A DNA stretch of 55,630 bases from Candidatus Kuenenia stuttgartensis (GCA_945906725.1 CAMDRI010000013.1:1-55630), one strand, 5' to 3'; shown: positions 42,411-52,350, counted from the stretch's first letter. Notes: generated by a model not told the origin, from the sequence alone. Translations and numbers: made by a program.

Positions 42411-43469
42411 TCACGACTGTCGGCGTTCGGCGGAAGGTGATCGGCTGATCCATTCTTGCAACCATTCCGTGAGCGCGGTGGCTTCGATCCCATTGGGAGT
42501 GCAGAGCACGGTTCGATGGGCTGGTTGCTCCATGTCATTTTTGAAAATCAGGCGAACCACAAAGTCGGGTGCGAGTCCGAGTTCGTCCGCGTTGGCCGGT
42601 TGATCGGCAAGCTCGACGCCGGACAACTGGCTCAGCGATAACGAGAGAACCGCCACGTCATTCGATTCCGGCCATGTGACCGTCGCCAAGTCATCATCCA
42701 GGATCAAGACCGGGAGTTCTCGTCGAACCAAAGACCGCGTGTGCCAATACGCGCCGACGCTGACTCCGACCAAGACACCCCATGTCACCGCAAGGCCGAA
42801 GAGATTCTCTTCCCAGCCACACAGCACGATGGCAAACGTCGATGCAAAACTGAGTCCGCCGGCGACGATCAGCATCACGACCAGCGGCTGTCCGTTGGTC
42901 GTCGTCACGAGCCAACGAGTCCCGTCACGACGGACGGGAACGGCTTGAATGCGAAGGATTCGACGACGCGTCCAATTCCAGCCGCCAACCATGACGGCGT
43001 TGAATGGGACAAAGAACAACCCCATGAGCAACGGCAATCCGTTCAGAGTTTTGTCCAGTGCCGAATCGCAAGGATCGTTCGGGTTGTAAAAGACTTGGAT
43101 GGGATTCCCGATGACAAATCGCTCGGCGAACGGGTGCATGTCTTGCCGACGGCTTGAAAAGTTCCCATCCGAAAAGGTCCGTCGATCACCAGTGAATCCT
43201 CGGCCGTCCACTGAGTATCGAAATTGAACCCTCCACTTCGCCGAACCTTCGCTCCCAGCGGGTTCGCTCGAGGTGATTTCACCTTGGACGCTGGGATACG
43301 ACTGTGCCACGACATTCTTCAACAGCAGCAAAACCGCACAGCCATCGAAGAAACAAACTCCAATCGTCCAAAACGCCAGCCACAACAAAAAGAAAATGGA
43401 ACCGCCACGATCCATCACCCGCGACAGTTTCCGGTGCCATCGGCGAAGTGGCCGCTGAGGATCGTTCAT
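42411..43469 (-). CDS. DUF3592 family membrane protein
   Basis: A 352-residue protein with about four transmembrane helices: residues 22-50, 160-182, 215-235 and 240-258. Between the first and second is the DUF3592 extracytoplasmic domain (SYPSVQGEITSSEPAGSEG, VQFRYSVDGRGFTGDRRTF, VFYNPNDPCDSAL). DUF3592 proteins have no established function. The start overlaps the stop of the M19 dipeptidase gene by 4 bp, so the two are co-translated. The 131 bp between this stop-proximal end and the ThuA gene start hold nothing recognised. Confidence 0.85.
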   Translation of the reverse strand: MNDPQRPLRRWHRKLSRVMDRGGSIFFLLWLAFWTIGVCFFDGCAVLLLLKNVVAQSYPSVQGEITSSEPAGSEGSAKWRVQFRYSVDGRGFTGDRRTFSDGNFSSRRQDMHPFAERFVIGNPIQVFYNPNDPCDSALDKTLNGLPLLMGLFFVPFNAVMVGGWNWTRRRILRIQAVPVRRDGTRWLVTTTNGQPLVVMLIVAGGLSFASTFAIVLCGWEENLFGLAVTWGVLVGVSVGAYWHTRSLVRRELPVLILDDDLATVTWPESNDVAVLSLSLSQLSGVELADQPANADELGLAPDFVVRLIFKNDMEQPAHRTVLCTPNGIEATALTEWLQEWISRSPSAERRQS

Positions 43470-44677
43470 TGTGTTCCCAGTTCCTTCGCGACTTGTTCCG
43501 CTCGACGCATCACGCGCAGCACATTGCCGCTCAGCAATTTGTGGATCTGTAACGGAACATATCCGCGATCGAGCAGCACTTGCGTGATGACTGGGTACTT
43601 CGAGACGTCTTCCAATTGCTTCGGAACCTTGTCGATGCCGTCGAAGTCGGAACCGAGGCCGACGTGGTCGATGCCGGCGACCTTGATGATGTGCTCGATG
43701 TGATCGGCGACGTCGTAGACGTCGCCGGATTCGATCGGGTTCGCGGCGATCCAGCGTTTGCGAGCCGCCTGGTAGTCCTTTTCCTCGGGAAATTGACTTC
43801 GGAGGGCACGAGTGACCTCGAACATTTTGGCTCGGCGATGGGCGGATTCGGGATGGATGAAGCCGGAGTAGAAATTGACCATCACGACGCCACCGTTCTT
43901 CGCGGTCAGTTTCAAGATGTCGTCCGGCACATTGCGCGGATGATCGGCGATCTCTCTCGCGGAGGAATGCGAAAAGATGATCGGAGCCTTAGTCACTCGC
44001 AGCGCGTCGCGCATCGTGTCGGGCGAGACGTGCGAAAGATCGACCAACATGCCCAGCCGGTTCATCTCGCGGACAACCTCTTCGCCGAATTCCGTCAGTC
44101 CGCCGTGCTTCGCCTCGTCGGTCGCCGAGTCGGCCCAGGCCAGCGTGTCGGAATGCGTTAGCGTCATGTAGCCGACGCCGAGTTCGCGCAGCCGCCGCAG
44201 CTTGTCGAGCGAATTCTCCATCGAGTGGCCTCCCTCGACGCCGATCAGCGAAGCGATCTTGCCGGACTTCTGAATGCGGACGACCTCGTCGGCGGTCTTG
44301 GCGAACTCGAAGACATCGGGATACCGCTTGACCATCGCGTGAATGATTGCGATCTGCTCGAGCGTCATCGTGAAGGCACGATTCTCTTTCGAGGTCTCGG
44401 CCGGAACGTAGGCCGCCCAGAACTGCGCGCCGACATTGCCGACGCGCAGTCGCCGGATGTCCGTGTGAAATCTCGGCACACCCGCCGCGAGGTCGACTTT
44501 GTCGAACGAGCCGCCGGCTCGTTGCCGGACTTCCCACGGCAAATCGTTGTGGCCGTCAAAGACGAAACCGGTCGAGTGAATGCGGCGAGCCTCGTCGCTG
44601 ACGACGACGAGCGGCCGGTCAGCGGCGGATGCGGAGGTGATGGCGAATACGAGAAGAATGAACGGGGTGTGTCGCAT
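43466..44677 (-). CDS. Membrane dipeptidase (peptidase M19, renal dipeptidase family), exported
   Basis: A 403-residue binuclear-zinc dipeptidase with a signal peptide (TPFILLVFAITSASA). The metal ligands are readable: His-x-Asp in VFDGHNDLPWE, the bridging Glu of IGVEGGHSMEN, His in VDLSHVSPDT and His in IIFSHSSAREI. The substrate-site Asp lies in HVGLGSDFDGI. Family members hydrolyse dipeptides, including some with D-residues; in a bacterium this may serve peptide recycling. It precedes and overlaps the DUF3592 gene. A palindrome (44693-44772) separates it from the FtsK-like gene upstream. Confidence 0.94.
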   Translation of the reverse strand: MRHTPFILLVFAITSASAADRPLVVVSDEARRIHSTGFVFDGHNDLPWEVRQRAGGSFDKVDLAAGVPRFHTDIRRLRVGNVGAQFWAAYVPAETSKENRAFTMTLEQIAIIHAMVKRYPDVFEFAKTADEVVRIQKSGKIASLIGVEGGHSMENSLDKLRRLRELGVGYMTLTHSDTLAWADSATDEAKHGGLTEFGEEVVREMNRLGMLVDLSHVSPDTMRDALRVTKAPIIFSHSSAREIADHPRNVPDDILKLTAKNGGVVMVNFYSGFIHPESAHRRAKMFEVTRALRSQFPEEKDYQAARKRWIAANPIESGDVYDVADHIEHIIKVAGIDHVGLGSDFDGIDKVPKQLEDVSKYPVITQVLLDRGYVPLQIHKLLSGNVLRVMRRAEQVAKELGTQ

Positions 44678-44692
44678 GGGAATCTCTGGAAA

Positions 44693-44772
44693 GTAGGTCA
44701 GCCTTTCCAGACTGACTCGATGGGATCTGTTGTCGATGGAGCGTTCGTATCAGGCTGGAAAGCCTGACCTAC
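44693..44772. repeat. GTAGGTCAG...CTGACCTAC palindromic element
   Basis: Arms 44693-44715 and 44750-44772 match at about 21 of 23. The stop codon of the FtsK-like gene (TAG, 44771-44769) lies in its terminal GTAG. It ends 15 bp before the M19 gene start and may form a terminator. Confidence 0.9.
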
Positions 44773-47700
44773 AAGATCGTGAACTGCGACAAATCATCGC
44801 TGACGGCAACTGGTTCCGTGATGTCCTCGGCGGGAGTTGTTGGCTGCAGACGTGAAGCGACGCTCAACAACCACTCTGGAGTTGGTGGGCCGTAGGGGCG
44901 GAACTTTTCGTTCGTCCCTTGATCGACCAAGTGCAAGATGGCTCGGTTCGGTCCGAGCTTGCTGGCCAGCGGGCTGTCGATCAAGTTGCTGGAATCGGAT
45001 GCGCTGAGTTGGAAGACGACTCGCACCTCAAACTCTCGCAGCGATTGCGAACTGAACCAGCGACTGACGTTATTGTACGTGTCGCTCCAGACGAGCGCGT
45101 GGATGCCGAAGCCTGGGCCGTTTTTGAGCAGGTCGGTGAACTGTTTGCTGGGACTGACTTTCTTTTCGGCGCCGCCGAAGCTGAAGCCCATGTCGTCGTC
45201 CGACTTCTTCAGATCGCGGAAGCGGCCCAGATTGAAAATGACGACGAAGATCGGCGTGTCATCTCTCGAACCGGATTGCTCTCGGCGAGTCATCTCGGCC
45301 GTGAGTGTCGCGAGCACGGCCGGAACGTCTCGCGGTTCGCCGAGTTGCACGGAGTGCGGCAGCGCGGCTTGCAGTTCTTTCCACGTCTCGGTCGAAACGC
45401 CGGAGAAATTGCCGTCGAGGATGACGAACTGCGGCGTCGAGACCGAGACTTCGGAAGTTTCTGAAACTTCGGAAGTCTGCCCGGCACTCGGCCGGACTTG
45501 GCAAGCCAAACTCACGATGCTTGCCGCCATCAAACCAACCGTCGCGAGATCACTTTGACCAACGACCAACAGATTTTGGCCCCCTTGCGGATGGAACCTA
45601 ATTGTCGTCGGATCTTTTATCGCAACCGCTTCGCCGAGCCACGCGACACGGTCTTGTAGTGGAGCGTCCCACTGCGGAGCGTCGATCAGTTGCGAGAGAT
45701 CGACGTTGCGGCGCGGGTCGGCGGGGATGTTGCCTTCAAACACGACAGGAAGAGGCATTCGCACTTGCCGGTCCTGCGTCAGTTTTTGCACACGGTCGAG
45801 ATGAAAATCGCGGCGTTCATCTTCCAGCCACGCAATCTGGAACGGGTGATTGCCTTCGATCAATCCGTTCGCGTCGTTGTAGATTGCTTCGCCGGGCCGA
45901 GTCAGCAACCGCGCGGCGGTGTTGTCTTCCGAGAGGATCAGGTGCGCGTCGCTCTCGCTGCATTGCAGCGCGATGCGAACCGCCATTTGGCCGAGCGTGC
46001 TGCGAGCCAGCGAGTACGCTCCGCCGAGCGTTTGCGACCCGAGCAGCACATGAATGCCGAACGCTCGGCCTTGCCGGACCAGCCGGTCAAGCATCAACGC
46101 AGCCGTTTGCGAGTGCTTGTCGTCCTCGACGAAGAATTCTTGGAATTCGTCGACGACCAGCAGGATACGCGGCATCGGCTCGTCCGGCCGAGCACCGCGG
46201 AAACCGTTGAGGTCTTGCACACCGACATCGCGGAACAGGTCGCCACGCTCTTTCAGAATCGCGTCCAGTCGTTCGAGCACGCTGACTCCGAACTCGCGAT
46301 CGCTTTCGATCGCGATGACTCGCGCATGCGGCAGTGCGTGCGTCGCGTAGGTCTTGAACTCGACTCCCTTCTTGAAGTCGATCAGATAGAAGTGAAGCTG
46401 GTCCGGGCCGTAATGCAGCGCGGCGTTCGTGATCAGAATGTGCAGAAACGTCGATTTGCCGGAGCCGGTTTTTCCGGCAATGAGCACATGCTGCGACGTC
46501 CCTTTGCCCAATCGCAGGTGTTGCAGCTTCGTCGCGCCTGCTCGGCCGAGCGGCACGTCCAAGCCGCCGCGCGTGTCGCCGGTCCACAACTGTGAGTCCT
46601 TCGGCGCGATCCGTTCAAACGCAACTTCGACTCGCCGCGCGTCTTTCGATTCGTGACCGGCGGCCTTGACGAGCTTCGTGAACAATTCCGGCTCCGGTGG
46701 CACATCGAGCGTCAGCGGGATCGTGCGAAGCTCTTCGTCGGTCGAGTGAAAACTGGAATTGGCCCAATCCAACACGGTGGCATTTGCCGCGAGGTCCAGC
46801 AGATCAAAATTCATTGGCAAGCGGAGCTTGGTATCGACACTCGCCAACAGAAACACGCCACAGCGCGGGCCGCTGGTCGCGATGCTCACCAGCCGGCGAG
46901 CAGCGGCTTCGCTGAAGTTCGCGGGAAAGTTCGCGACGACCAAGATGTGATACGGCTCGGCCACTTCGCCGGCATGTTCGTTGTACTCCTGGATCGAGCG
47001 GAACTCGTTGCGGAGATATTTCTGGAACACGTTTTCCATGTGCTCGGTGAGGTCCGCGAGCCGCTGTTCGATTTGTGCCTGCTCGGTCCAGATGCGGCTG
47101 GTGATCATCAATTCGTCGTAGTCGGCCAGGTGCATGAACGCGGCAAAGTTGTCGCCGAGACCGACGGGATCGAGGATCGTGAATCGCACCTTGCCGCCGG
47201 GCAGCGTCGTCAGGAAACGCAGCATCGCATTCTGCAAAACGCCAACCGCCACCTCGCGACCTTCATCAGCGGCTCTGAGCAGCAACGACGGACGATCTGG
47301 AAATGGCAGGCACGCGGGGAGCTTGAACGACTGTCGCTCGGGAATGAGCTGTGGCTCTTTCGCAACACCGTCCGGTACATTCTCCAAGGCGACGGAAAAC
47401 TGTCCGAGCCGCATCGCCGGAGGAATCTTCGGTGGCAACTTGAGCGGCGCGCTGCCCAACGTCGTCCAATCGCGAAACCATTCGTCAACGATTTGATTGG
47501 CCGCGTCGACGTCACGTTCCAACTGCCGCCAACCTGCGAGCCAAGCTTCCGCCATGCGCAGCCAGGCCGCTTGAAAGCGCGTCGTATTGGCGGTGACCTC
47601 GACGGCGTGGTTTTGCTGTAACTTGGAAAGATCCCAATCGAACCGCGACTTGAGTTTTCCCAATCGCTGCGGAAATTCGGTGTTGGCCCAAGCCATCTGT

Positions 47701-48881
47701 TGATTGCGACGCTGCGTGATGGCCAGGAGCAGTGCCGGATACTTCTGATTCGCTGCGGCAGATTCCTGGGCGCGGCGATTCAGGATCTTCTGCGAGGTCG
47801 CCGTCTGTTCGTCGGCCGCTTTCTTGAGTCCCGCTTCGCGTTTCGCGGTGACCACCTTTTGCCACGCGGTGAATCTCTCCTCGCGATGCTTTCGCTCAGC
47901 GTCCGCCAACTTTTGCCAGCGTTGGCGGTGCCTCTGGGCCACCAGATGCCGCTCGAAGATCAACTCGTAAATCGGAGCCGATTGCCCCCGGCCGATCGAC
48001 AGCAGAATTGCCATCGTGATGCCAACCGGAAACAGCAACAGCACTCCCGCAACCACTCGCCATTCATACGGTTCGAGATTGTTTTCAAACAGGACTTTGG
48101 GATCAACGAGAAATCCGGCGAAGCCCCACATGGCCGCCCACCCGACCAGCGCCAACAGATAGGGCCGCCCGCCCTGAAACAGCGCCGGGATTTTCAGTTT
48201 GCCGAGTTCTGCGAGGTGCGTCTTGAGTCCCTCACAGGCTTCGTGAAATTGAGCCGCCGAAGTGTCGAGGTCATTCGTCGGCGCGGTCCTCTCCGGCTTG
48301 GGCGGATCGACTTCGACGGTTTGCCGACGCTTGCGCATCAGCAAATCGGCTTGCTCCTTGAGGGCATGGAGTTCGTTCTCTTCGATCTTGAGCTGCTCGT
48401 TGGTCTTGCCGGTGTTGATGCAGAAAGACTCGTACTGGACTTTGGGACTTCCCTCGGCTTCTTCGTCGAAGTACGAGGTGACCATCCAGCAGTCTTCTTC
48501 GTTTTTCTTCCGAGCTGTTTCGGTGTCATCCGCCACGCGCTGTTGGATGGCGAAGAGGACGTCCTGAAATTCGTACTGGGCGACGTCATGGTCGTCGGCG
48601 AACTGTGTGCCGGCGTCGACGACAGCCTTGTCGAACTCGGCCTGAATTGCCGCTCGCTCGCGTTCGAAGTTTTCGGTGCGTGTCGCAGTGGCGGAAGTCA
48701 ATTCTCGATCGTTGTGTTCGGCCGCAGATCGGAATTCCTCGGCCGCCTGTTGTTCGGCTTGGACACGCAGTTCGACGAGCGTTCGCAATCGACGCCACCA
48801 CACGCGCTGGGATTCGGGAGCCAACAGATCGCCGGCCAATGCTTCGGTCGGTGCGAGTGTGCGATCGTCAGAAGTGCTCAT
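44769..48881 (-). CDS. Membrane FtsK/SpoIIIE (EccC-like) multi-ATPase protein
   Basis: A 1370-residue protein. Residues 1-220 are largely coiled coil (EQQAAEEFRSAAEHNDRELT). Two transmembrane helices lie near 232-252 and 272-294, followed by more coiled coil to about 450. A degenerate first ATPase-like domain precedes the main FtsK domain, which has Walker A LIAGKTGSGKSTFLHIL near 800 and Walker B RILLVVDEFQEFF near 905, plus LARSTLGQMAVRIALQCSESDA. A third, degenerate domain follows (NLLVVGQSDLATVGL). Tandem ATPase domains behind two helices are the plan of EccC-type T7SS ATPases, but no WXG100 or other secretion gene is nearby. Substrate (protein or DNA) is undecided. The start at 48881 follows the GNAT gene by 61 bp. 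Its stop codon comes from the adjoining palindrome. Confidence 0.85.
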   Translation of the reverse strand: MSTSDDRTLAPTEALAGDLLAPESQRVWWRRLRTLVELRVQAEQQAAEEFRSAAEHNDRELTSATATRTENFERERAAIQAEFDKAVVDAGTQFADDHDVAQYEFQDVLFAIQQRVADDTETARKKNEEDCWMVTSYFDEEAEGSPKVQYESFCINTGKTNEQLKIEENELHALKEQADLLMRKRRQTVEVDPPKPERTAPTNDLDTSAAQFHEACEGLKTHLAELGKLKIPALFQGGRPYLLALVGWAAMWGFAGFLVDPKVLFENNLEPYEWRVVAGVLLLFPVGITMAILLSIGRGQSAPIYELIFERHLVAQRHRQRWQKLADAERKHREERFTAWQKVVTAKREAGLKKAADEQTATSQKILNRRAQESAAANQKYPALLLAITQRRNQQMAWANTEFPQRLGKLKSRFDWDLSKLQQNHAVEVTANTTRFQAAWLRMAEAWLAGWRQLERDVDAANQIVDEWFRDWTTLGSAPLKLPPKIPPAMRLGQFSVALENVPDGVAKEPQLIPERQSFKLPACLPFPDRPSLLLRAADEGREVAVGVLQNAMLRFLTTLPGGKVRFTILDPVGLGDNFAAFMHLADYDELMITSRIWTEQAQIEQRLADLTEHMENVFQKYLRNEFRSIQEYNEHAGEVAEPYHILVVANFPANFSEAAARRLVSIATSGPRCGVFLLASVDTKLRLPMNFDLLDLAANATVLDWANSSFHSTDEELRTIPLTLDVPPEPELFTKLVKAAGHESKDARRVEVAFERIAPKDSQLWTGDTRGGLDVPLGRAGATKLQHLRLGKGTSQHVLIAGKTGSGKSTFLHILITNAALHYGPDQLHFYLIDFKKGVEFKTYATHALPHARVIAIESDREFGVSVLERLDAILKERGDLFRDVGVQDLNGFRGARPDEPMPRILLVVDEFQEFFVEDDKHSQTAALMLDRLVRQGRAFGIHVLLGSQTLGGAYSLARSTLGQMAVRIALQCSESDAHLILSEDNTAARLLTRPGEAIYNDANGLIEGNHPFQIAWLEDERRDFHLDRVQKLTQDRQVRMPLPVVFEGNIPADPRRNVDLSQLIDAPQWDAPLQDRVAWLGEAVAIKDPTTIRFHPQGGQNLLVVGQSDLATVGLMAASIVSLACQVRPSAGQTSEVSETSEVSVSTPQFVILDGNFSGVSTETWKELQAALPHSVQLGEPRDVPAVLATLTAEMTRREQSGSRDDTPIFVVIFNLGRFRDLKKSDDDMGFSFGGAEKKVSPSKQFTDLLKNGPGFGIHALVWSDTYNNVSRWFSSQSLREFEVRVVFQLSASDSSNLIDSPLASKLGPNRAILHLVDQGTNEKFRPYGPPTPEWLLSVASRLQPTTPAEDITEPVAVSDDLSQFTIL
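45447..45478. repeat. ACTTCGGAAGT repeat inside the FtsK-like gene
   Basis: Two copies of ACTTCGGAAGT, each a near-palindrome, separated by TTCTGA. The coding strand reads QTSEVSETSEVS, a repetitive insertion in the degenerate third ATPase domain. Confidence 0.75.
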
Positions 48882-48942
48882 GGTCTCAAGCCGAATCGTC
48901 GAAATTGTCCGCGACGAGGATATCGGGCGGGCAAACAGCTCG

Positions 48943-49890
48943 CTACGCCTTGCGGTACACGACGCCGCAATCGATCGGCTGAAAACCGACGGACTTGAAC
49001 GTCGCCAGCGCGGCGGTGTTTTCCTCGGCAATGTGAGCCTCCGCCAGCGTGACCTGCTCCTGCCGCATGCGGCGGATGACCTCGATTAACAATGCCTGAG
49101 CATGTCCTTGCCGGCGAGACACATCGTTCACGACCAATTCGCTGAGGCCGATGGCCCGCTCGCCCCACGATTCGACGTACAAATCCATGCCGCTGACAGT
49201 CACGGTCGCGACCGCGTCACCGCCTGTCTTGGGGACGAGGCGAAACTGCACGTTCTCCAACCGACCAGTACGGCTGAACCACCAAAACGTCGGTTGCTCC
49301 GGCAACGCGAAGACGAAGGCCTCCATCTTGCGGCGAATCAGGCTCAGCCGAAAGCTGATGGGATCCCCTTGTTTCAGGCTGCGTTGCAGAACGATGAATT
49401 TCTGAGCCGGCTGAAACCCCAACCTCGCGAGAAACGGGGCCGCATCGGTATTTGATTCCAGTAACCCGGAAACTGACGCACCGCCGTACAGTCCGTGGTA
49501 GAACGCGTCGCACGGCGGAGACGCTCCGACCTGGATCGAGTTCACGCCGAGGTGCCGCAAATACGCCTCCGCTCGTGACAGCAATTCGCGGCCGATGCCG
49601 GTACGACGGTGCGAGGGATGCACGACAATCACATGGATGGCTCCGCCTTCATGTTCGATCCATGCACCGGAACTGTCGCTGCGAAAGCCCGTATGGACAA
49701 ACCCGACGACTTGGCCCGCATCGCAGGCGACGAGAAATCCCGCCGGATCAAAATAGTGCTGACCGAGCAACAATCGATCCAAGGCTTCGTAGCTAAACCC
49801 GCGAGCCGCTCCGCGACCGAGTCCGCTTTCGTGCCACAATCTCACAAGCTGAGGCGGATCGCTGTTCCGAAACGGCCGATACTCGATCAC
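48943..49890 (-). CDS. Protein with two GNAT acetyltransferase domains
   Basis: A 315-residue protein. The first GNAT domain (about 1-150) has the acetyl-CoA loop in IHVIVVHPSHRRTGIGRELLSRAEAYL. The second (about 180-315) has LSELVVNDVSRRQGHAQALLIEVIRRMR and the C-terminal AEENTAALATFKSVGF. Either domain could be catalytic; the Q/RxxGxG/A loop is better kept in the first. I chose the GTG at 49890, preceded by GGGAG; the ATG frame from 49935 would begin in the AT-rich repeat. It lies directly upstream of the FtsK-like gene on the same strand. Substrate unknown. Confidence 0.85.
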   Translation of the reverse strand: MIEYRPFRNSDPPQLVRLWHESGLGRGAARGFSYEALDRLLLGQHYFDPAGFLVACDAGQVVGFVHTGFRSDSSGAWIEHEGGAIHVIVVHPSHRRTGIGRELLSRAEAYLRHLGVNSIQVGASPPCDAFYHGLYGGASVSGLLESNTDAAPFLARLGFQPAQKFIVLQRSLKQGDPISFRLSLIRRKMEAFVFALPEQPTFWWFSRTGRLENVQFRLVPKTGGDAVATVTVSGMDLYVESWGERAIGLSELVVNDVSRRQGHAQALLIEVIRRMRQEQVTLAEAHIAEENTAALATFKSVGFQPIDCGVVYRKA

Positions 49891-49904
49891 CGCGGACTCC
49901 CTGC

Positions 49905-49979
49905 GGGAAATCAAATTTGAAATCCGAAATCTCAAACTTGAAATCTGAGAATTGAGATTTCAAATCTGAAACTCCAAAT
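49905..49979. repeat. AT-rich palindromic repeat (GAAATCTCAA/TTGAGATTTC)
   Basis: An AT-rich block built of AAATTTGAAATC-like units with a perfect 10-bp inverted repeat GAAATCTCAA / TTGAGATTTC. It fills the gap between the transketolase stop and the GNAT start. Related to 6309-6355. Confidence 0.75.
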
Positions 49980-49982
49980 CGC

Positions 49983-52043
49983 TCACTTCTTCGCCAACTG
50001 CTGTTTCGCCGCCGCCACGACTCCGTCGGGCGTGAAGCCGAATTTCGTCAACAAGTCTTTCAACGGCGCCGATGCGCCGAATGTCTTCATGCCAATCACC
50101 GCACCGGTCAGACCGACGTAGCGTTCCCAACCGAACGTTGAGGCTTGTTCGACGGCGACGCGTGCCGTCACGCTCGGAGGCAACACGCTTTCGCGATACG
50201 CCTGCGGCTGATGCTCGAACAGCTCCCACGACGGCATCGAAACGACGCGGACCTTGGCCCCTTCGGCGGTCAGCTTTTCGTACGCGGACACGCACAGCGA
50301 GACTTCGCTGCCTGTGCCGATCAGGATCACATCCGGCTTGCCATCGGCGGCGTCGGCCAGAATGTACGCCCCCTTCGCGAGTCCGCCGGCCGGCGCGTAC
50401 TTGGTCCGGTCGAGCGTCGGGACCGCTTGCCGGCTCATGATCAGACAGGCCGGCTCGTGCTTGAGCTGTGCGACGACTCGCCACGCTTCGGTGACTTCGT
50501 TCGAGTCGCACGGTCGGATCAAGACCATACCGGGAATTGAACGCAGACTCGCCAATTGTTCGACTGGCTGATGTGTCGGGCCGTCTTCGCCGACGCCAAT
50601 CGAATCGTGCGTGAAGACATGAATGAACGGGATCTCCATGATCGCCGCCAACCGAATTGCGGCCTTCGCGTAATCGCTGAAGATCAGAAAACCGGAGCCG
50701 TACCCTCGCACTTTACTGATCGCCATGCCGTTTACGACCGACGCCATCGCGTGCTCGCGAACCCCAAAATGGAAGTTGCGGCCGCCGTAGTTGTCGGCCT
50801 CGAAGTCGCCAGCCCCTTCAAACGTCAGCCGTGTGAGCGTGGACGGCGCGAGGTCTGCCGAACCGCCGATCAGCCACGGATAATTCTTCGCCAGGGCATT
50901 CAACACTTTGCCGGACGATTCGCGAGTCGCCAGTCCCTTGGCATCGGCGGGGAACACCGGCAAATCCTTGTCCCAACCGTCCGGCAGTTCGCGACGCTGC
51001 ATCTTGTGGAGATGATCGGCCTGCTCCGGAAATTGTTTCGCGTATTCGCCGAACAGTTTGATCCAAGCCTCGCGGGCTGCGTGTCCACGTTGACCGATGC
51101 CCTGCTGGAAGTGTTCGTAGACGCCGTCCGGCACGAGGAATTTCGCGTCCTCCGGCCAGCCGTATTTTTTTTTCGCGCCGGCGATCTCCGCATCTCCCAA
51201 CGGCGCACCGTGGGCGGAGTGATGTCCTTCTTTCGTCGGCGCACCGAAACCGATGCGGCTCTCGACGATGATCATCGTCGGCCGGTCGGTCGTCTTTTGG
51301 AACGAGCCGATCGCAGCACGCAGCACGACCAGGTCGTTCGCGTCGCTGACGTGCTGCACGTTCCAGCCGTAACCTTGGAAGCGTTTGCCGACGTCTTCGG
51401 TGAACGCGAGATCGGTCTCCCCTTCGATCGTGATTTTGTTGCTGTCGTAGATCCAGCACAGGTTCGACAGCTTGAGGTGCCCCGCCAGCGAGGCGGCTTC
51501 CGCGCTGACCCCTTCCATCAGGCAGCCGTCGCCGCACATCGCGTAGACGTTGAAGTTGAACATCTCGAAGCCGGGCTTGTTGAAGTGACTCGCCATCCAC
51601 TTGCCGGAGATCGCCATGCCGACGCTGTTCGCCAAACCTTGGCCGAGCGGTCCCGTTGTCGTCTCGACCCCCGACGTCCAGCGGTATTCCGGATGTCCGG
51701 GGCAGCGGCTGTCGAGCTGCCGGAAGTTCTTGATGTCGTCGAGCGGCACGGCCAGCTCGCCCAGCCGTTCGTACTTGCGATTGACCGCTTTCACGCCGGT
51801 CAAATGCAGCATCGAATACAGCAGCATTGAGGCATGCCCGACCGAGAGCACGAACCGATCCCGGTTCGGCCAAATCGGATCGGCGGGATCGAACCGCAGC
51901 ACGTCCTGCCAAATCGTGTAGGCCACCGGCGCGAGGGCCATCGGAGTCCCCGGATGCCCTGAGTTGGCCTTCTGCACGGCGTCCATCGAGAGAGTGCGAA
52001 TCGTGTTGATCGCCAGCATGGCGAGGTCTGTTGGCTGCGACAT
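49983..52043 (-). CDS. tkt: Transketolase
   Basis: A 686-residue thiamine-diphosphate enzyme that moves two-carbon units between sugar phosphates in the pentose phosphate pathway. The N-terminal TPP-binding region has AVQKANSGHPGTPM, the GDGCLMEGVSAEAASLAGHLKLSN motif and YDSNKITIEG. The pyrimidine domain has FGVREHAMASVVNGM and THDSIGVGEDGPTHQPVEQLASLR. The C-terminal domain has LIGTGSEVSLCVSAYE. ATG 52043 fits the family start; the frame to 52082 adds an unrelated leader. It is the first gene of a possible run with the GNAT and FtsK-like genes, though the AT-rich repeat separates them. Confidence 0.97.
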   Translation of the reverse strand: MSQPTDLAMLAINTIRTLSMDAVQKANSGHPGTPMALAPVAYTIWQDVLRFDPADPIWPNRDRFVLSVGHASMLLYSMLHLTGVKAVNRKYERLGELAVPLDDIKNFRQLDSRCPGHPEYRWTSGVETTTGPLGQGLANSVGMAISGKWMASHFNKPGFEMFNFNVYAMCGDGCLMEGVSAEAASLAGHLKLSNLCWIYDSNKITIEGETDLAFTEDVGKRFQGYGWNVQHVSDANDLVVLRAAIGSFQKTTDRPTMIIVESRIGFGAPTKEGHHSAHGAPLGDAEIAGAKKKYGWPEDAKFLVPDGVYEHFQQGIGQRGHAAREAWIKLFGEYAKQFPEQADHLHKMQRRELPDGWDKDLPVFPADAKGLATRESSGKVLNALAKNYPWLIGGSADLAPSTLTRLTFEGAGDFEADNYGGRNFHFGVREHAMASVVNGMAISKVRGYGSGFLIFSDYAKAAIRLAAIMEIPFIHVFTHDSIGVGEDGPTHQPVEQLASLRSIPGMVLIRPCDSNEVTEAWRVVAQLKHEPACLIMSRQAVPTLDRTKYAPAGGLAKGAYILADAADGKPDVILIGTGSEVSLCVSAYEKLTAEGAKVRVVSMPSWELFEHQPQAYRESVLPPSVTARVAVEQASTFGWERYVGLTGAVIGMKTFGASAPLKDLLTKFGFTPDGVVAAAKQQLAKK

Positions 52044-52250
52044 GAGCGATGTGGACTTCCAGAATTGAGACGACCCGAACAACTCCCTCGGGCGGGGACG
52101 AGGCTTCCACGGATTGCCAAAACGGCGACGAGTGTCGCCGTCGGAGAGTCGGATTTCAACTGACTCTCCGGGCGGTGAGATTTGTCACTCCGGCCACGCT
52201 GCGATACCGTGTCGCCCACTTGTGAAGTCGATCGAGGGTCGGCGCAGGGC

Positions 52251-52350
52251 TGGCGAAAAATGAAGGGCAAAAGATGAACTCCACGGGCGTTTGATTGAGA
52301 GCACTCGATCTTGGTCCGCCGTTTCATCTTTCGCCCTCCATTTTCTGCCA
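52251..52350. repeat. Imperfect inverted repeat in the tkt / SMP-30 intergenic region
   Basis: TGGCGAAAAATGAAGGGCAA at 52251 onward is mirrored by the sequence ending CCATTTTCTGCCA at 52350, about 22 of 27 matching. It occupies the 362-bp region 52044-52405 between divergent genes. The rest of that region has no gene that I can support. Confidence 0.7.

Noticed and set aside
44769..48881. Assignment as a genuine type VII secretion EccC
   Set aside because: Domain layout is similar, but no WXG100 substrate, EccB/D/E or mycosin-like gene is present in the window.
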